DNA of 64,000 nucleotides, taken from contig NZ_LR701459.1 of NCBI RefSeq assembly GCF_902498825.1, forward strand, positions 812,001 through 876,000, written 5' to 3'. A program made the position numbers and the translations under genes. Below, piece by piece: positions 1 to 8,244 of the stretch. This DNA comes from Rhizobium sp. EC-SD404. GTDB taxonomy: Bacteria > Pseudomonadota > Alphaproteobacteria > Rhizobiales > Rhizobiaceae. Position 1 is the stretch's first letter. Each line of letters starts with the position of its first letter. The notes beneath the pieces were generated by a model. The model saw only the letters and a program-made list of their open reading frames with translations. It searched no databases and had not been told where the DNA came from.

Positions 1-849
<849 letters not shown>

Positions 850-1803
850 ATGAAGAACTTGACGCTCAAGCAACTGCGCTATTTCGAAGCGCTCGCACGG
901 CACGGGCATTTCGGCCGCGCGGCCGATGCCTGTTCGATCTCCCAGCCGGCGCTCTCGGTCCAGATCAAGGAGCTGGAAGAGGGGGTCGGCGCAGAGCTCT
1001 TCGATCGCAGCGCGCGGCAGGTTCGGCTGTCGCATGTCGGCAAGGCCTTCGCGCTGCGCGTGCGCGACATTCTCCGGTCGGTAGACGAGCTCGGCGACCT
1101 GGCGCGTGCCTCCCAAGCCCAACTGGTCGGACAATTGCGCATGGGGATCATCCCGACGGTGGCACCTTACCTGCTGCCGTCGGTCATGGAGCGCCTGTCG
1201 CGGCTCCACGAAGGGCTCGACATCCATGTGCGGGAAACGCTGACAACGACGCTGGTGGAGGATCTGGAAAACGGCAGCCTCGACACTGCGATCGTCGCGC
1301 TGCCCGTCTCCGAGCCGTCGCTGACGGAGGTTGCGCTATTTTCCGAAAACTTCGTCCTGGTGCGTCCGCGGGCCGATGCGGACAAACCGGTCCCCGATCG
1401 CGACGCTCTGAAGGAAATGCGGCTTCTTCTCCTGGAGGAAGGTCATTGCTTCAGGGACCAGGCGCTCTCCTTCTGCAATCTGCACGCTGCGCCGCCGCGG
1501 GAACTGCTCGAAGTCGGGTCACTCTCGACCCTGGTGCAGATGGTGAGCGCCGGCATCGGTGTGACGCTGATCCCTGAAATGGCGGTTTCCGTCGAAACGC
1601 GCTCGGCCGATGTCGCGATCAACCGTTTCGAAGGCCCGCAGCCCTCGCGAACGATCGGCATGGTCTGGCGAAAGACGAGCCCGCTCGGCCTGCAACTGCA
1701 GAAAATCGCGGATATCGTGCGGCTGGCCGGGCGCGACATGCAGGCCAAGGCCGAACCAGGAATTGACGAGCCAGCAGTTCGACCGAAACGTTGGCCGGCC
1801 TAA
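850..1803 (+). CDS. oxyR: Hydrogen peroxide-sensing LysR-type regulator OxyR
   Basis: LysR-family transcription factor of 317 residues with an N-terminal winged helix-turn-helix (about residues 1-62, including SISQPALSVQIKELE) and a C-terminal sensor domain. The redox motif EEGHCFRDQALSFC places cysteines at 200 and 209, the same eight-residue separation as the C199/C208 disulphide switch of E. coli OxyR. This separates it from generic LysR proteins. It is divergent from katG, its classical target. Disulphide formation would convert it to an activator of katG. The last four bases overlap the convergent small gene that follows. Confidence 0.94.
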   Translation: MKNLTLKQLRYFEALARHGHFGRAADACSISQPALSVQIKELEEGVGAELFDRSARQVRLSHVGKAFALRVRDILRSVDELGDLARASQAQLVGQLRMGIIPTVAPYLLPSVMERLSRLHEGLDIHVRETLTTTLVEDLENGSLDTAIVALPVSEPSLTEVALFSENFVLVRPRADADKPVPDRDALKEMRLLLLEEGHCFRDQALSFCNLHAAPPRELLEVGSLSTLVQMVSAGIGVTLIPEMAVSVETRSADVAINRFEGPQPSRTIGMVWRKTSPLGLQLQKIADIVRLAGRDMQAKAEPGIDEPAVRPKRWPA

Positions 1804-2072
1804 ATGTCGTTGAGGTCGGCGAGGCGGTGTCGAACGGGTTCCAGAAGCAGTCTCATCTCCGCGGCATGAGCGGCAAAGCCCGCGAACGCAGCGGTGGGCA
1901 CGGCGCCCGGATCTTCCTGATGATCGGCCGGAGGATAAGGCTCATCCATATCCCTGAGCAGTTTTTCGAGTGTTGCGCGTTCGAACTCGAAATTCGCGAA
2001 GAGCCACAGCAGGAGCCGCCGCTGTGCCTCGATCCGACCCATTAAAGCGTCATGCGGTTCGCTCATCGCCAT
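1800..2072 (-). CDS. Hypothetical protein, 90 residues
   Basis: Small soluble acidic protein of unknown function. I recognise no domain. It is mostly helical in appearance, with leucine-rich stretches (RRLLLWLFANFEFERATLEKLL) and a proline-rich turn in the middle. It converges on oxyR and overlaps its end by 4 bp. A second in-frame Met (MSEPHD) two codons downstream is an equally good start. Codon usage looks like the neighbours, but with no recognised homologue the call rests on an open frame that fills the gap. Confidence 0.55.
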   Translation of the reverse strand: MAMSEPHDALMGRIEAQRRLLLWLFANFEFERATLEKLLRDMDEPYPPADHQEDPGAVPTAAFAGFAAHAAEMRLLLEPVRHRLADLNDI

Positions 2073-2135
2073 CGCCTCATTGTCGTAATGCTCGGAAAAC
2101 CGCGTCCGCTCGCGACGGTTCCACGAAGCCCGCCT

Positions 2136-2173
2136 ATGAAAAATCCACCCAACCAGTCGGCCGGGTGGATTTT
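2136..2173 (-). terminator. Intrinsic terminator of the DUF3618 cluster
   Basis: An 11-bp perfect stem (AAAATCCACCC at 2140-2150 pairing with GGGTGGATTTT at 2163-2173) closes a 12-nt loop. Read on the minus strand the stem ends in a run of T. It lies about 50 nt after the stop of the DUF3618 gene and is oriented to end that transcript. Confidence 0.8.
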
Positions 2174-2224
2174 GATCGTTTGAATGGATCGGGCCGTTGA
2201 TCGGCCTCGATCCAAAACCCCCTA

Positions 2225-3199
2225 TCAGCTTCCCGGGAACGTGCGGGGCGCCGTCGGGGCCGGCGGCGTTGACGACGTCGTGGATGTCACCTTCGGGCCG
2301 GAGGTGTCGGCGGACGACGTAGACGATGCAGAAGTGGCGGATTTATCGCCGCCCTTGTCATCGACCTGCGTCTTCACCTCGGCCTTCGCGGCAGAATAGG
2401 CATCGTCGGCAACGTGCTTTGCCTTCTCATAGCCTTCGCTCAGCACATCCTTGGCGCGATCCTGTGCTTTCTGGCTCGCATCGCCCAAGTAACGTTCTTC
2501 GGTCCGGGTCGTCGGCAGCATGGCAGCGATCGCCGCACCGACGGCAAGGCCGATCGCGCCAAGCACGAGCGGCTCGCGATCCAGAACGTCGACGACGTTG
2601 CGACGCACGCGCATGCCAGCTTCGCCGACACGGTCGGCGGCGTGCGACAGACCTTCGCTCGCATCCGAGAGCCCATGGCTCGCCGTGTCGCGAACCGAAC
2701 CCCAGGCAGCGGCTGCGCTGTCGGCAGCGTCATGGGCGGTGCGCGTTACCGCATCAGCCGAGGCGCCGAGCGCGCCCGATGCCTTGTCCAAGGCGCTGGT
2801 GGACGAATGCGTCCCTGTCGAGGTTCGGCTCGAGGCGGAACCGCTGAGCGTGCTCGCCGAGGACGTATCGTAATCCGAAGAGGCAAAATCGGTCGAGGTG
2901 GGCCGGCCGGTGCCGCGATAGCCCGTGCTCGAGGGTCGCGACAGAGAGGGCGTGCCGGAACCCATCATCAGCCAGGCCAAGCCGCCGCCGATCAAACCCA
3001 GGGCGAGGGGATTGTCGCGGACCTGCCGCTTCAGATTGCCGACGAACTGGTTCGCGTCGCCTGCTTTGAAGTAGTCGACGACCTCGTCCATCAACTGTCC
3101 GGGCGATATCTTCGCCTTCAGATGCTCAGCGGTATCGGCGATTTCGGCGCGCACGCGCTCGGCGTCGCGCTCAATGTCAGCGGGTGAATTGGTATTCAT
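2225..3199 (-). CDS. DUF3618 domain membrane protein
   Basis: Protein of 324 residues. The N-terminus has the DUF3618 pattern: a charged helix (ADIERDAERVRAEIADTAEH), then the SPGQLMDEV motif, then a short membrane segment near residues 62-80. A long Ser/Thr/Ala-rich low-complexity middle follows, then a second hydrophobic stretch (LVLGAIGLAVGAAIAAMLP) and a Lys/Ala-rich helical tail. It is probably inner-membrane anchored. It is the last gene of a three-gene set with 4-nt overlaps (ATGA type). Proteins of this type are often annotated as stress or nutrient-deprivation induced in rhizobia, but the molecular role is unknown. Confidence 0.8.
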   Translation of the reverse strand: MNTNSPADIERDAERVRAEIADTAEHLKAKISPGQLMDEVVDYFKAGDANQFVGNLKRQVRDNPLALGLIGGGLAWLMMGSGTPSLSRPSSTGYRGTGRPTSTDFASSDYDTSSASTLSGSASSRTSTGTHSSTSALDKASGALGASADAVTRTAHDAADSAAAAWGSVRDTASHGLSDASEGLSHAADRVGEAGMRVRRNVVDVLDREPLVLGAIGLAVGAAIAAMLPTTRTEERYLGDASQKAQDRAKDVLSEGYEKAKHVADDAYSAAKAEVKTQVDDKGGDKSATSASSTSSADTSGPKVTSTTSSTPPAPTAPRTFPGS

Positions 3200-3591
3200 C
3201 GTGCTTGCTCCTGCGCCAAGTCGGCGTCTTTGCGCAACTGATGCGCGGTGCGATTGGGGGCGAGTTCTGACGGCGACATGTTGGTCGAACCACGCTTGAC
3301 GAGCATCGCGCCGACCACGGCGACGAGCACACCGACGAGAAGAGAGGCCCAGCCGACGCCGAGGCCCAGATTGGCCAGTCCGACGATCAACGCCTGCAGG
3401 AGCACGATCAGTGCGGCGAGGAGGAGAAGGGCGCCTGCGGCGACTTCCATCGCGCCATTGCCGACCTTGTGGGCGCTTTCGTTCAATTCGCTGCGCAGAA
3501 GCCGGCCTTCGGTCTGCACAAGCGTGGAAAGCTGCTGCACGAGATCGGACACGAGCGTCGCGATCGAACGGTTGTCTCTATCGTCGATCAT
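3196..3591 (-). CDS. Holin-X-like (phage holin superfamily III) membrane protein
   Basis: Protein of 131 residues. An N-terminal amphipathic region (TLVSDLVQQLSTLVQTEGRL) is followed by two adjacent membrane helices (about residues 50-75 and 79-100) and a charged tail. This is the layout of the 'putative actinobacterial holin-X' family, which in proteobacteria is chromosomal and not linked to lysis. It overlaps the genes on both sides by 4 nt, so translation is probably coupled within the DUF3618 cluster. No phage genes are nearby. A membrane scaffold or stress role is inference. Confidence 0.75.
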   Translation of the reverse strand: MIDDRDNRSIATLVSDLVQQLSTLVQTEGRLLRSELNESAHKVGNGAMEVAAGALLLLAALIVLLQALIVGLANLGLGVGWASLLVGVLVAVVGAMLVKRGSTNMSPSELAPNRTAHQLRKDADLAQEQAR

Positions 3592-4160
3592 CGCTGATAT
3601 CCCTCGCGGTTCGTTGCGGCCGGCGCGATGCCGCCGGTTTCAGATCCGTAGCCGGTCGGCTGGTAGCCAGTCCGGCCGTCGGTGTCGTTTGAACCGTCAC
3701 TGGATGGAGCAGCAGTGGCGAAGCGCACAAGCGCGAAGCCTGCCAGCATGGACCCGGCGAGAAAGCCGATCGGGTTCTCACGGCCGAAGCGGCGGACGGA
3801 GTCGACCATGGCGCCGGTGGACTTGCCTTCGAGCGAACGCGACAGCTGCTCAAGGCCTGAAGCGGCATGGGAGACCATCTCGGAGGCCGGCCCGGCCTGC
3901 TTGTCCTTCAGCGTTTCGCTGGCGCTTTTCAGCGCATCTGCAAAACCGTGCATATGCGACGCGGCATCGCCCTTGACGGATTCCGCCTTGTCTTCAGCCA
4001 GCGCGCGCGCCTTGCCGCCGATGGATGTCGCTTCGTCCTTGATCGTGTCCGTGGCCGACTGCAGTGTCGACGGGGCTGCGGTCCCGTGTCGACCAGGGTT
4101 CATGGTGTTGCTGGACAGGTTTGGCCCGGCATTGCCGGAAATCTTGTCATTATCGTCCAT
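3588..4160 (-). CDS. Small membrane-anchored helical protein of the DUF3618 cluster
   Basis: Protein of 190 residues, first gene of the cluster. The start at 4160 (MDDNDK) has an AGGAG site about 7 nt upstream, so longer upstream in-frame starts are not needed. The body is Ala/Ser/Lys-rich helix. Near residue 135 is RRFGRENPIGFLAGSMLAGF, a short membrane anchor preceded by a basic patch, followed by a Gly/Thr-rich tail. The anchor resembles those of the YqjD/ElaB type (basic helix then a glycine-rich membrane segment), but I cannot establish homology. Function unknown; co-expression with the two downstream membrane genes is likely. Confidence 0.7.
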   Translation of the reverse strand: MDDNDKISGNAGPNLSSNTMNPGRHGTAAPSTLQSATDTIKDEATSIGGKARALAEDKAESVKGDAASHMHGFADALKSASETLKDKQAGPASEMVSHAASGLEQLSRSLEGKSTGAMVDSVRRFGRENPIGFLAGSMLAGFALVRFATAAPSSDGSNDTDGRTGYQPTGYGSETGGIAPAATNREGYQR

Positions 4161-4360
4161 TGTCTGCTCCTGCTGCTTGGTCGTCACGGCCGGCGGTTCC
4201 GATCGTGTGCGCCCTTTCAGTGAAGGGCGAAGCCTCGCGGGCAGCGAATGTTCCGTGTCCGGCGCCGACTTTATTTTTGCGGTCTGGCGGAACGCAATTC
4301 GATCGACAGGACGGTGCTGAGGGAGGAAAAGGGATCGTTGCGTCACATCGGGAGGGTGGA

Positions 4361-4711
4361 ATGAGGATTTGCACGCGGGATCGAATGGTGGGCGCAGCCG
4401 CTGCTCTCGGGCTCATGCTGGCCTCGATGGCGTCCGCGAATGCCGACGGTTTCGAAAAAGATCTCGCCGCGCCCTATCCCTTCATCGGGCAGTGGGATTG
4501 CGAGGTCGCTGTCTTGAACTTTACAGAGACGACCTACAACAATGGCTCGAACGACCTCCCCATCATCGAGATCCAGGAAGGGACGGATGGCTCCTACGCC
4601 CTCTTCATCGAGGACGATTATTTCATTTCGCTGTCCGGTTTCACCGGCGACAGCATGGGCTGGCTGTCATCGGCGACCGGCGACAGTTTCAACTGCGTTC
4701 GCATCGACTGA
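4361..4711 (+). CDS. Small secreted hypothetical protein
   Basis: Protein of 116 residues with a signal peptide: basic start (MRICTRDR), hydrophobic core (MVGAAAALGLMLASMASA), likely cleavage after ASANA near residue 27. The mature part is acidic, with two cysteines (in QWDCEVAV and SFNCVRID) that could form a periplasmic disulphide, and beta-rich segments. The ATG at 4361 follows a GGGAGGG site. I recognise no family. It is divergent from the DUF3618 cluster. Confidence 0.6.
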   Translation: MRICTRDRMVGAAAALGLMLASMASANADGFEKDLAAPYPFIGQWDCEVAVLNFTETTYNNGSNDLPIIEIQEGTDGSYALFIEDDYFISLSGFTGDSMGWLSSATGDSFNCVRID

Positions 4712-4780
4712 CATTCCGAGGGGGACCCGCTCAGTCCGTCCTTTGCCTTGACCCTGCCGCTCACGGGCGCGACAACGCGG

Positions 4781-4795
4781 GTCCAAGATTTGGAC
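4781..4795. other. Short perfect hairpin, operator or weak terminator
   Basis: GTCCAA-GAT-TTGGAC is a perfect 6-3-6 inverted repeat. The overlapping GCGGGTCC at 4777-4784 also pairs with GGACCCGC at 4723-4730. It sits between the secreted protein gene and the DUF3320 gene, 23 nt before the latter's start, with no T-run. An operator is as plausible as a terminator. Confidence 0.35.
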
Positions 4796-4817
4796 GTGAC
4801 AGAAAGGACCGCAGCGG

Positions 4818-5369
4818 ATGAATACGGACAGCCAGGAGCCGGGTGGCGCCATTTCGGAATCGGATGCCGACCGCCCGCTTTTTCGACGCGCCGATCTCGC
4901 AGTCTTCCAGCCGAAGCCGGACCGCTTCTACGATGTCGCCTATTCTCAGACCGTCCGCGCGATGGTGCAGGCCGTGCTCGAAGCGGAAGCGCCGGTGCGC
5001 GACGACGTGCTGGCTCAGCGCATTGCGCGCGCTCATGGCTGGCAGCGAACCGGTGCGGCCATCCGCAGCCATATCGAGCGACACCTAAAGACCGTGGAAT
5101 CATCGACCGAAGAGGGTGGCCGCTTTTTGTGGCGTGACGGTCAGCAGAAGGAGCCGATCGCCTATCGTCACCACGCCACCGAGGACGACAGACGCTCCGT
5201 CGGCGACATCGCGCTCGTCGAACTCGCAGCTTTCGTGCGCGACAATCCCAAGCTCGTCGAAGCTGAAGATCCCGCATTGGCATTTTCTCGGATGATCGGG
5301 CTGAGCCGGCTGACCGCGCCGAGCCGCGCACGACTGGACGCCGCAATCGAACAGGCGCAAACTCGGTAA
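4818..5369 (+). CDS. Stand-alone DUF3320 domain protein
   Basis: Protein of 183 residues. Residues about 35-85 (YSQTVRAMVQAVLEAEAPV, then DDVLAQRIARAHGWQRTGAAI) match the pattern of DUF3320. That domain is normally the C-terminal part of very large superfamily 1 helicases with DUF4011, where it precedes or contains a small winged-helix-like fold. Here it stands alone with a C-terminal helical extension. No helicase gene is nearby. It could be a DNA-binding remnant or a free-standing adaptor; I cannot tell which. It is followed 13 nt later by another small gene on the same strand. Confidence 0.6.
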   Translation: MNTDSQEPGGAISESDADRPLFRRADLAVFQPKPDRFYDVAYSQTVRAMVQAVLEAEAPVRDDVLAQRIARAHGWQRTGAAIRSHIERHLKTVESSTEEGGRFLWRDGQQKEPIAYRHHATEDDRRSVGDIALVELAAFVRDNPKLVEAEDPALAFSRMIGLSRLTAPSRARLDAAIEQAQTR

Positions 5370-5382
5370 AACAAAAGGACGG

Positions 5383-5616
5383 ATGGAAATGCGCGCAGAC
5401 GAGCGCCCGATCATTGTTGACGCACTCGACATACAGGATAGGGGCGACGAAATTGTGCTGCGCTGCCGGACGGGCGAAGGCAACGACATTGTCTTTCAAT
5501 TGAGCGACAAGCTTGCATCCAAGCTGGCCGCAGCCTTGAAGGCGCGCGACGAGGCGCGCTTTGCAGGCCATGAATGCCTGCATCCCGGCGAGCTCAACGC
5601 CTCGAACGACGATTGA
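5383..5616 (+). CDS. Hypothetical protein, 77 residues
   Basis: Small protein with no recognised domain. The N-terminal half looks like a beta hairpin (RPIIVDALDIQDRGDEIVLRC) and the C-terminal half an amphipathic helix (LSDKLASKLAAALKARDEA). An AAGGA-type site lies before the start. It is probably cotranscribed with the DUF3320 gene 13 nt upstream. It converges on btuD with only 3 nt between stop codons. A tiny AGCGC-TAA-GCGCT hairpin at 5616-5628 is the only terminator candidate. Confidence 0.5.
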   Translation: MEMRADERPIIVDALDIQDRGDEIVLRCRTGEGNDIVFQLSDKLASKLAAALKARDEARFAGHECLHPGELNASNDD

Positions 5617-5619
5617 GCG

Positions 5620-6399
5620 CTAAGCGCTTGGAGCGCGTCCCAGCGGCTGGATCACGGTTCGGCCGTCCACCTCGGCGATATGGGCGGTGACGCCATAAAC
5701 GCTGCCGAGCGTCTCGTGGGTGAGCACCTGCGTGGGCAGCCCGTCGACCTTGATCTTTCCAGCGTCGATCAAAAGGATGCGGCTGCACCAGCGGGCGGCC
5801 AGTGCCAGATCGTGAATGCAGACGAGCACGGTCGTGCCGCCTGCTGCCAGGTCCGTCAGAACCTGCATGAGATCGATCTGATGGCCGGGATCGAGCCCTG
5901 CGGTCGGTTCGTCCACGAGGAGCAGCGGCGCTTCCTGCGCAAGCGCCCGGGCGATCAGCACGCGGGCGCGCTCGCCGCCGGAAAGCTCCGTTGCAGGCAC
6001 GGCGCGCAGATGGCCCACATCCATCTGCGCCATCGCGCGATCGATCGCCTTCAGATCGGCCGTAGCCAAGGAGGCGAAAGGCTTGCGATGCGGCGTCCGG
6101 CCAAGCGCGACGAGATCGGCGACGGCGATGGGCCAGGCGATCTCACGCTCTTGGGGCAGATAGGCGATGCGCCGGGCTCGATCTCCGGCACCCATGCGAC
6201 GCAGATCGTCGCCGTCGGATTCCATGTCGCCGTGGCTGGGCAGAAGGCCGACAAGGGCGCGCAGAAGCGTCGATTTCCCCGCGCCGTTGACGCCGACAAG
6301 CCCGATCAGTTCGCCCTTTTTCGCGGTAAAGGAGACGCCATCGAGCACCCCCCGCCGTCCGAGCGTCGCCGACAGGTCCTGAACGACGAGCGCGCTCAT
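5620..6399 (-). CDS. btuD: Vitamin B12 ABC transporter ATP-binding protein BtuD
   Basis: ATPase subunit (259 residues) of a siderophore/B12-type importer. Walker A is GVNGAGKST at residues 36-44, the ABC signature LSGGE at 139-143, and Walker B LLLVDEP at 159-165. It resembles the FecE/BtuD/HmuV group. The start at 6399 overlaps the stop of the permease gene by 4 nt. It is the last gene of an operon with TonB receptor, binding protein and permease, preceded by a cobalamin riboswitch. The riboswitch is what points to B12 rather than iron or haem. Confidence 0.88.
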   Translation of the reverse strand: MSALVVQDLSATLGRRGVLDGVSFTAKKGELIGLVGVNGAGKSTLLRALVGLLPSHGDMESDGDDLRRMGAGDRARRIAYLPQEREIAWPIAVADLVALGRTPHRKPFASLATADLKAIDRAMAQMDVGHLRAVPATELSGGERARVLIARALAQEAPLLLVDEPTAGLDPGHQIDLMQVLTDLAAGGTTVLVCIHDLALAARWCSRILLIDAGKIKVDGLPTQVLTHETLGSVYGVTAHIAEVDGRTVIQPLGRAPSA

Positions 6400-7397
6400 G
6401 CCGCGCTCCGGCGATGCTTGACGACAAGCCAAAGGAAGAAGGGAGCACCGATCGCAGCCGTCAGCACCCCGAGCTTCAGGTCGCGTTCCGGAGCGATCAG
6501 GCGAACGGCCACATCTGCCGCAAGCAGCAGAGATGCGCCGCCCAATGCGCTGGCCGGCAGCAAGCGCGACGGCTGCGAGCCGACCAGTGGGCGAAGGAGA
6601 TGGGGAACGATGAGGCCGACGAAACCGATGGCGCCTGCGACGGCCGTTGCCGCACCGACGCAAAGGGCCGTGCCGAATGTCGCCAGCAGGCCCACCCGAC
6701 GCATGCTCGTGCCCATGCTGGCCGCCGTGTCGGTGCCGAGCGTCAGCGTGTCGAGCGCCCGGCCGAGACCTGCGAGCAGCGCCCAGCCGGCGAGCATGAA
6801 GGGCGCTGCCAGATAGACGTGGACCATTGATCGATCCGCGAGCGACCCAAGCATCCAGAAGACGATTTCGAGCGCTGCGAACGGGTTGGACGAGAGATTG
6901 AGCACCAACGAGGTCATCGCTCCGGCAAGGCTCGAGAGTGCAACGCCCGCCAGGATGACCGTCAGGGCGCTGCCCATCCGGCCAGCAAGCAGATGCAGAG
7001 CGACGACGCAGGCAAGCGCACCGACAAGCGCCATCAGTGGCAGGGCAAGTGCAAAGGCCGCTGCCATGCCGCTATGGATCGCGACGACCGCGCCGAGCGA
7101 GGCCGATGCGCTGACGCCGAGCAGGCCGGGTTCGGCGAGTGGATTGCGCAGATAGCCCTGCAGCACCGCCCCGGAAAGCCCGAGCGAGGCGCCGATCATC
7201 AGGCCAAGCAGCGCCCGCGGCAGGCGGATTTCCCACATTACCAGCGCCAATGCGCTTCCGTCGGGCGAGGCAAGCACGCGAAGGCTGTCGATCGGCGAGA
7301 GATCGGCCGGCCCGGTCAGAAGCGACAGGAAGAACAGCATAAGCACGAGCACGGAGAGCCCGCCGAGCAGCGCCTTGGTGCTGGCTGCGCGTGTCAT
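6396..7397 (-). CDS. btuC: Vitamin B12 ABC transporter permease BtuC
   Basis: FecCD-family permease of 333 residues with about ten hydrophobic segments. The family motif region is IRLPRALLGLMIGASLGLSG (near residue 60), followed by QGYLRNPLAEPGLLGVSASA. The start at 7397 overlaps the binding-protein stop by 4 nt (ATGA), preferred over an in-frame Met 25 codons further upstream inside btuF. It partners BtuD to move B12 across the inner membrane. Substrate is inferred from the riboswitch, since FecCD permeases also carry siderophores and haem. Confidence 0.87.
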   Translation of the reverse strand: MTRAASTKALLGGLSVLVLMLFFLSLLTGPADLSPIDSLRVLASPDGSALALVMWEIRLPRALLGLMIGASLGLSGAVLQGYLRNPLAEPGLLGVSASASLGAVVAIHSGMAAAFALALPLMALVGALACVVALHLLAGRMGSALTVILAGVALSSLAGAMTSLVLNLSSNPFAALEIVFWMLGSLADRSMVHVYLAAPFMLAGWALLAGLGRALDTLTLGTDTAASMGTSMRRVGLLATFGTALCVGAATAVAGAIGFVGLIVPHLLRPLVGSQPSRLLPASALGGASLLLAADVAVRLIAPERDLKLGVLTAAIGAPFFLWLVVKHRRSAA

Positions 7398-8236
7398 GGC
7401 CGGCCAACCGCGATGTCGGCTGCAGCATCCTGCAGGAGTTCGATCGCATCGAGGGTGAAGGGCCCGCCGCACACCCAGTGCGGGCCGGGCAAAGAAAGCG
7501 TTCGGCTCGTCGCCGCAACACGCCGGAAGGCGGGATGTGCGAAGTTTTCCTCGGCACGCACGCGCACTTCGTCGCCGTCATCGGTCGTCAGGAGAATGTC
7601 GGGCGCCTGCATGACCATGACTTCGAGCGGCACGCGCCCCATGCCCGTGACGCCGAGTGCATCGGCGACATTGGTGAGACCGGCGGCTTCAACGACCGCA
7701 TGGGCAAGTGTGCCGGGACCGAGCGCATAGCTGTCGGGCTCGTAGATGGCGACGTCGATGTCCGACGGTTCGCTGGCCAGACCGGCAAGCCGCGCATCGA
7801 ATGCGGCGACGAGATCTGAAGCCTGGCTTTCCCGCCCCAACAGCGTGCCCATGCGCAGAAGGTTCGATCGGATGTCTTCGAGCGAAGCTTCGGGCGCGAA
7901 TTCTTCGACGCGAATGCCGAGCCGGCGAAGCATCGCGACCGTGCTGCGTGTTGTGAACGTGCCGGCCAGCACAAGATCCGGCTGCAGTTGATGGATTTCC
8001 TCGGCGCGCCCGTAATTGATCGGATAGGCCAAAGCAGCCTCGGCCAGCATCGAATAATCTGCGTCGCGGGCGAGGCTGGATATTGAGATCAACTGGCCGG
8101 AGGGGGCAAGCAGCATGGCCAATTGATCGGTGCAGACATTCATCGACACCACGCGCTGCGGCACGGTTTCGGCACTGGCTGCCGGCGCGGTGGCAATCGC
8201 CACCACGCCGGCAAGGCTCAGCATAAAGATGCGCAC
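7394..8236 (-). CDS. btuF: Periplasmic B12-binding protein BtuF
   Basis: Cluster A-II (TroA-like) binding protein of 280 residues. Signal peptide residues 1-22 (MRIFMLSLAGVVAIATAPAA) ends at ASA-E. The start of the mature part, QRVVSMNVCTDQLAMLLAP, is typical of B12, haem and siderophore binders. It has two lobes joined by a long helix around residue 150. It lies 8 nt after btuB and overlaps btuC, so the operon is tightly coupled. It delivers B12 from the outer-membrane receptor to BtuCD. Confidence 0.85.
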   Translation of the reverse strand: MRIFMLSLAGVVAIATAPAASAETVPQRVVSMNVCTDQLAMLLAPSGQLISISSLARDADYSMLAEAALAYPINYGRAEEIHQLQPDLVLAGTFTTRSTVAMLRRLGIRVEEFAPEASLEDIRSNLLRMGTLLGRESQASDLVAAFDARLAGLASEPSDIDVAIYEPDSYALGPGTLAHAVVEAAGLTNVADALGVTGMGRVPLEVMVMQAPDILLTTDDGDEVRVRAEENFAHPAFRRVAATSRTLSLPGPHWVCGGPFTLDAIELLQDAAADIAVGRP

Positions 8237-8244
8237 AGCACGCG

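Noticed and set aside
3196..3591. Prophage remnant (holin-like gene together with the muramidase at 33.2 kb)
   Set aside because: The two genes are 30 kb apart, each in a normal chromosomal context, and no capsid, tail, integrase or terminase genes are present.
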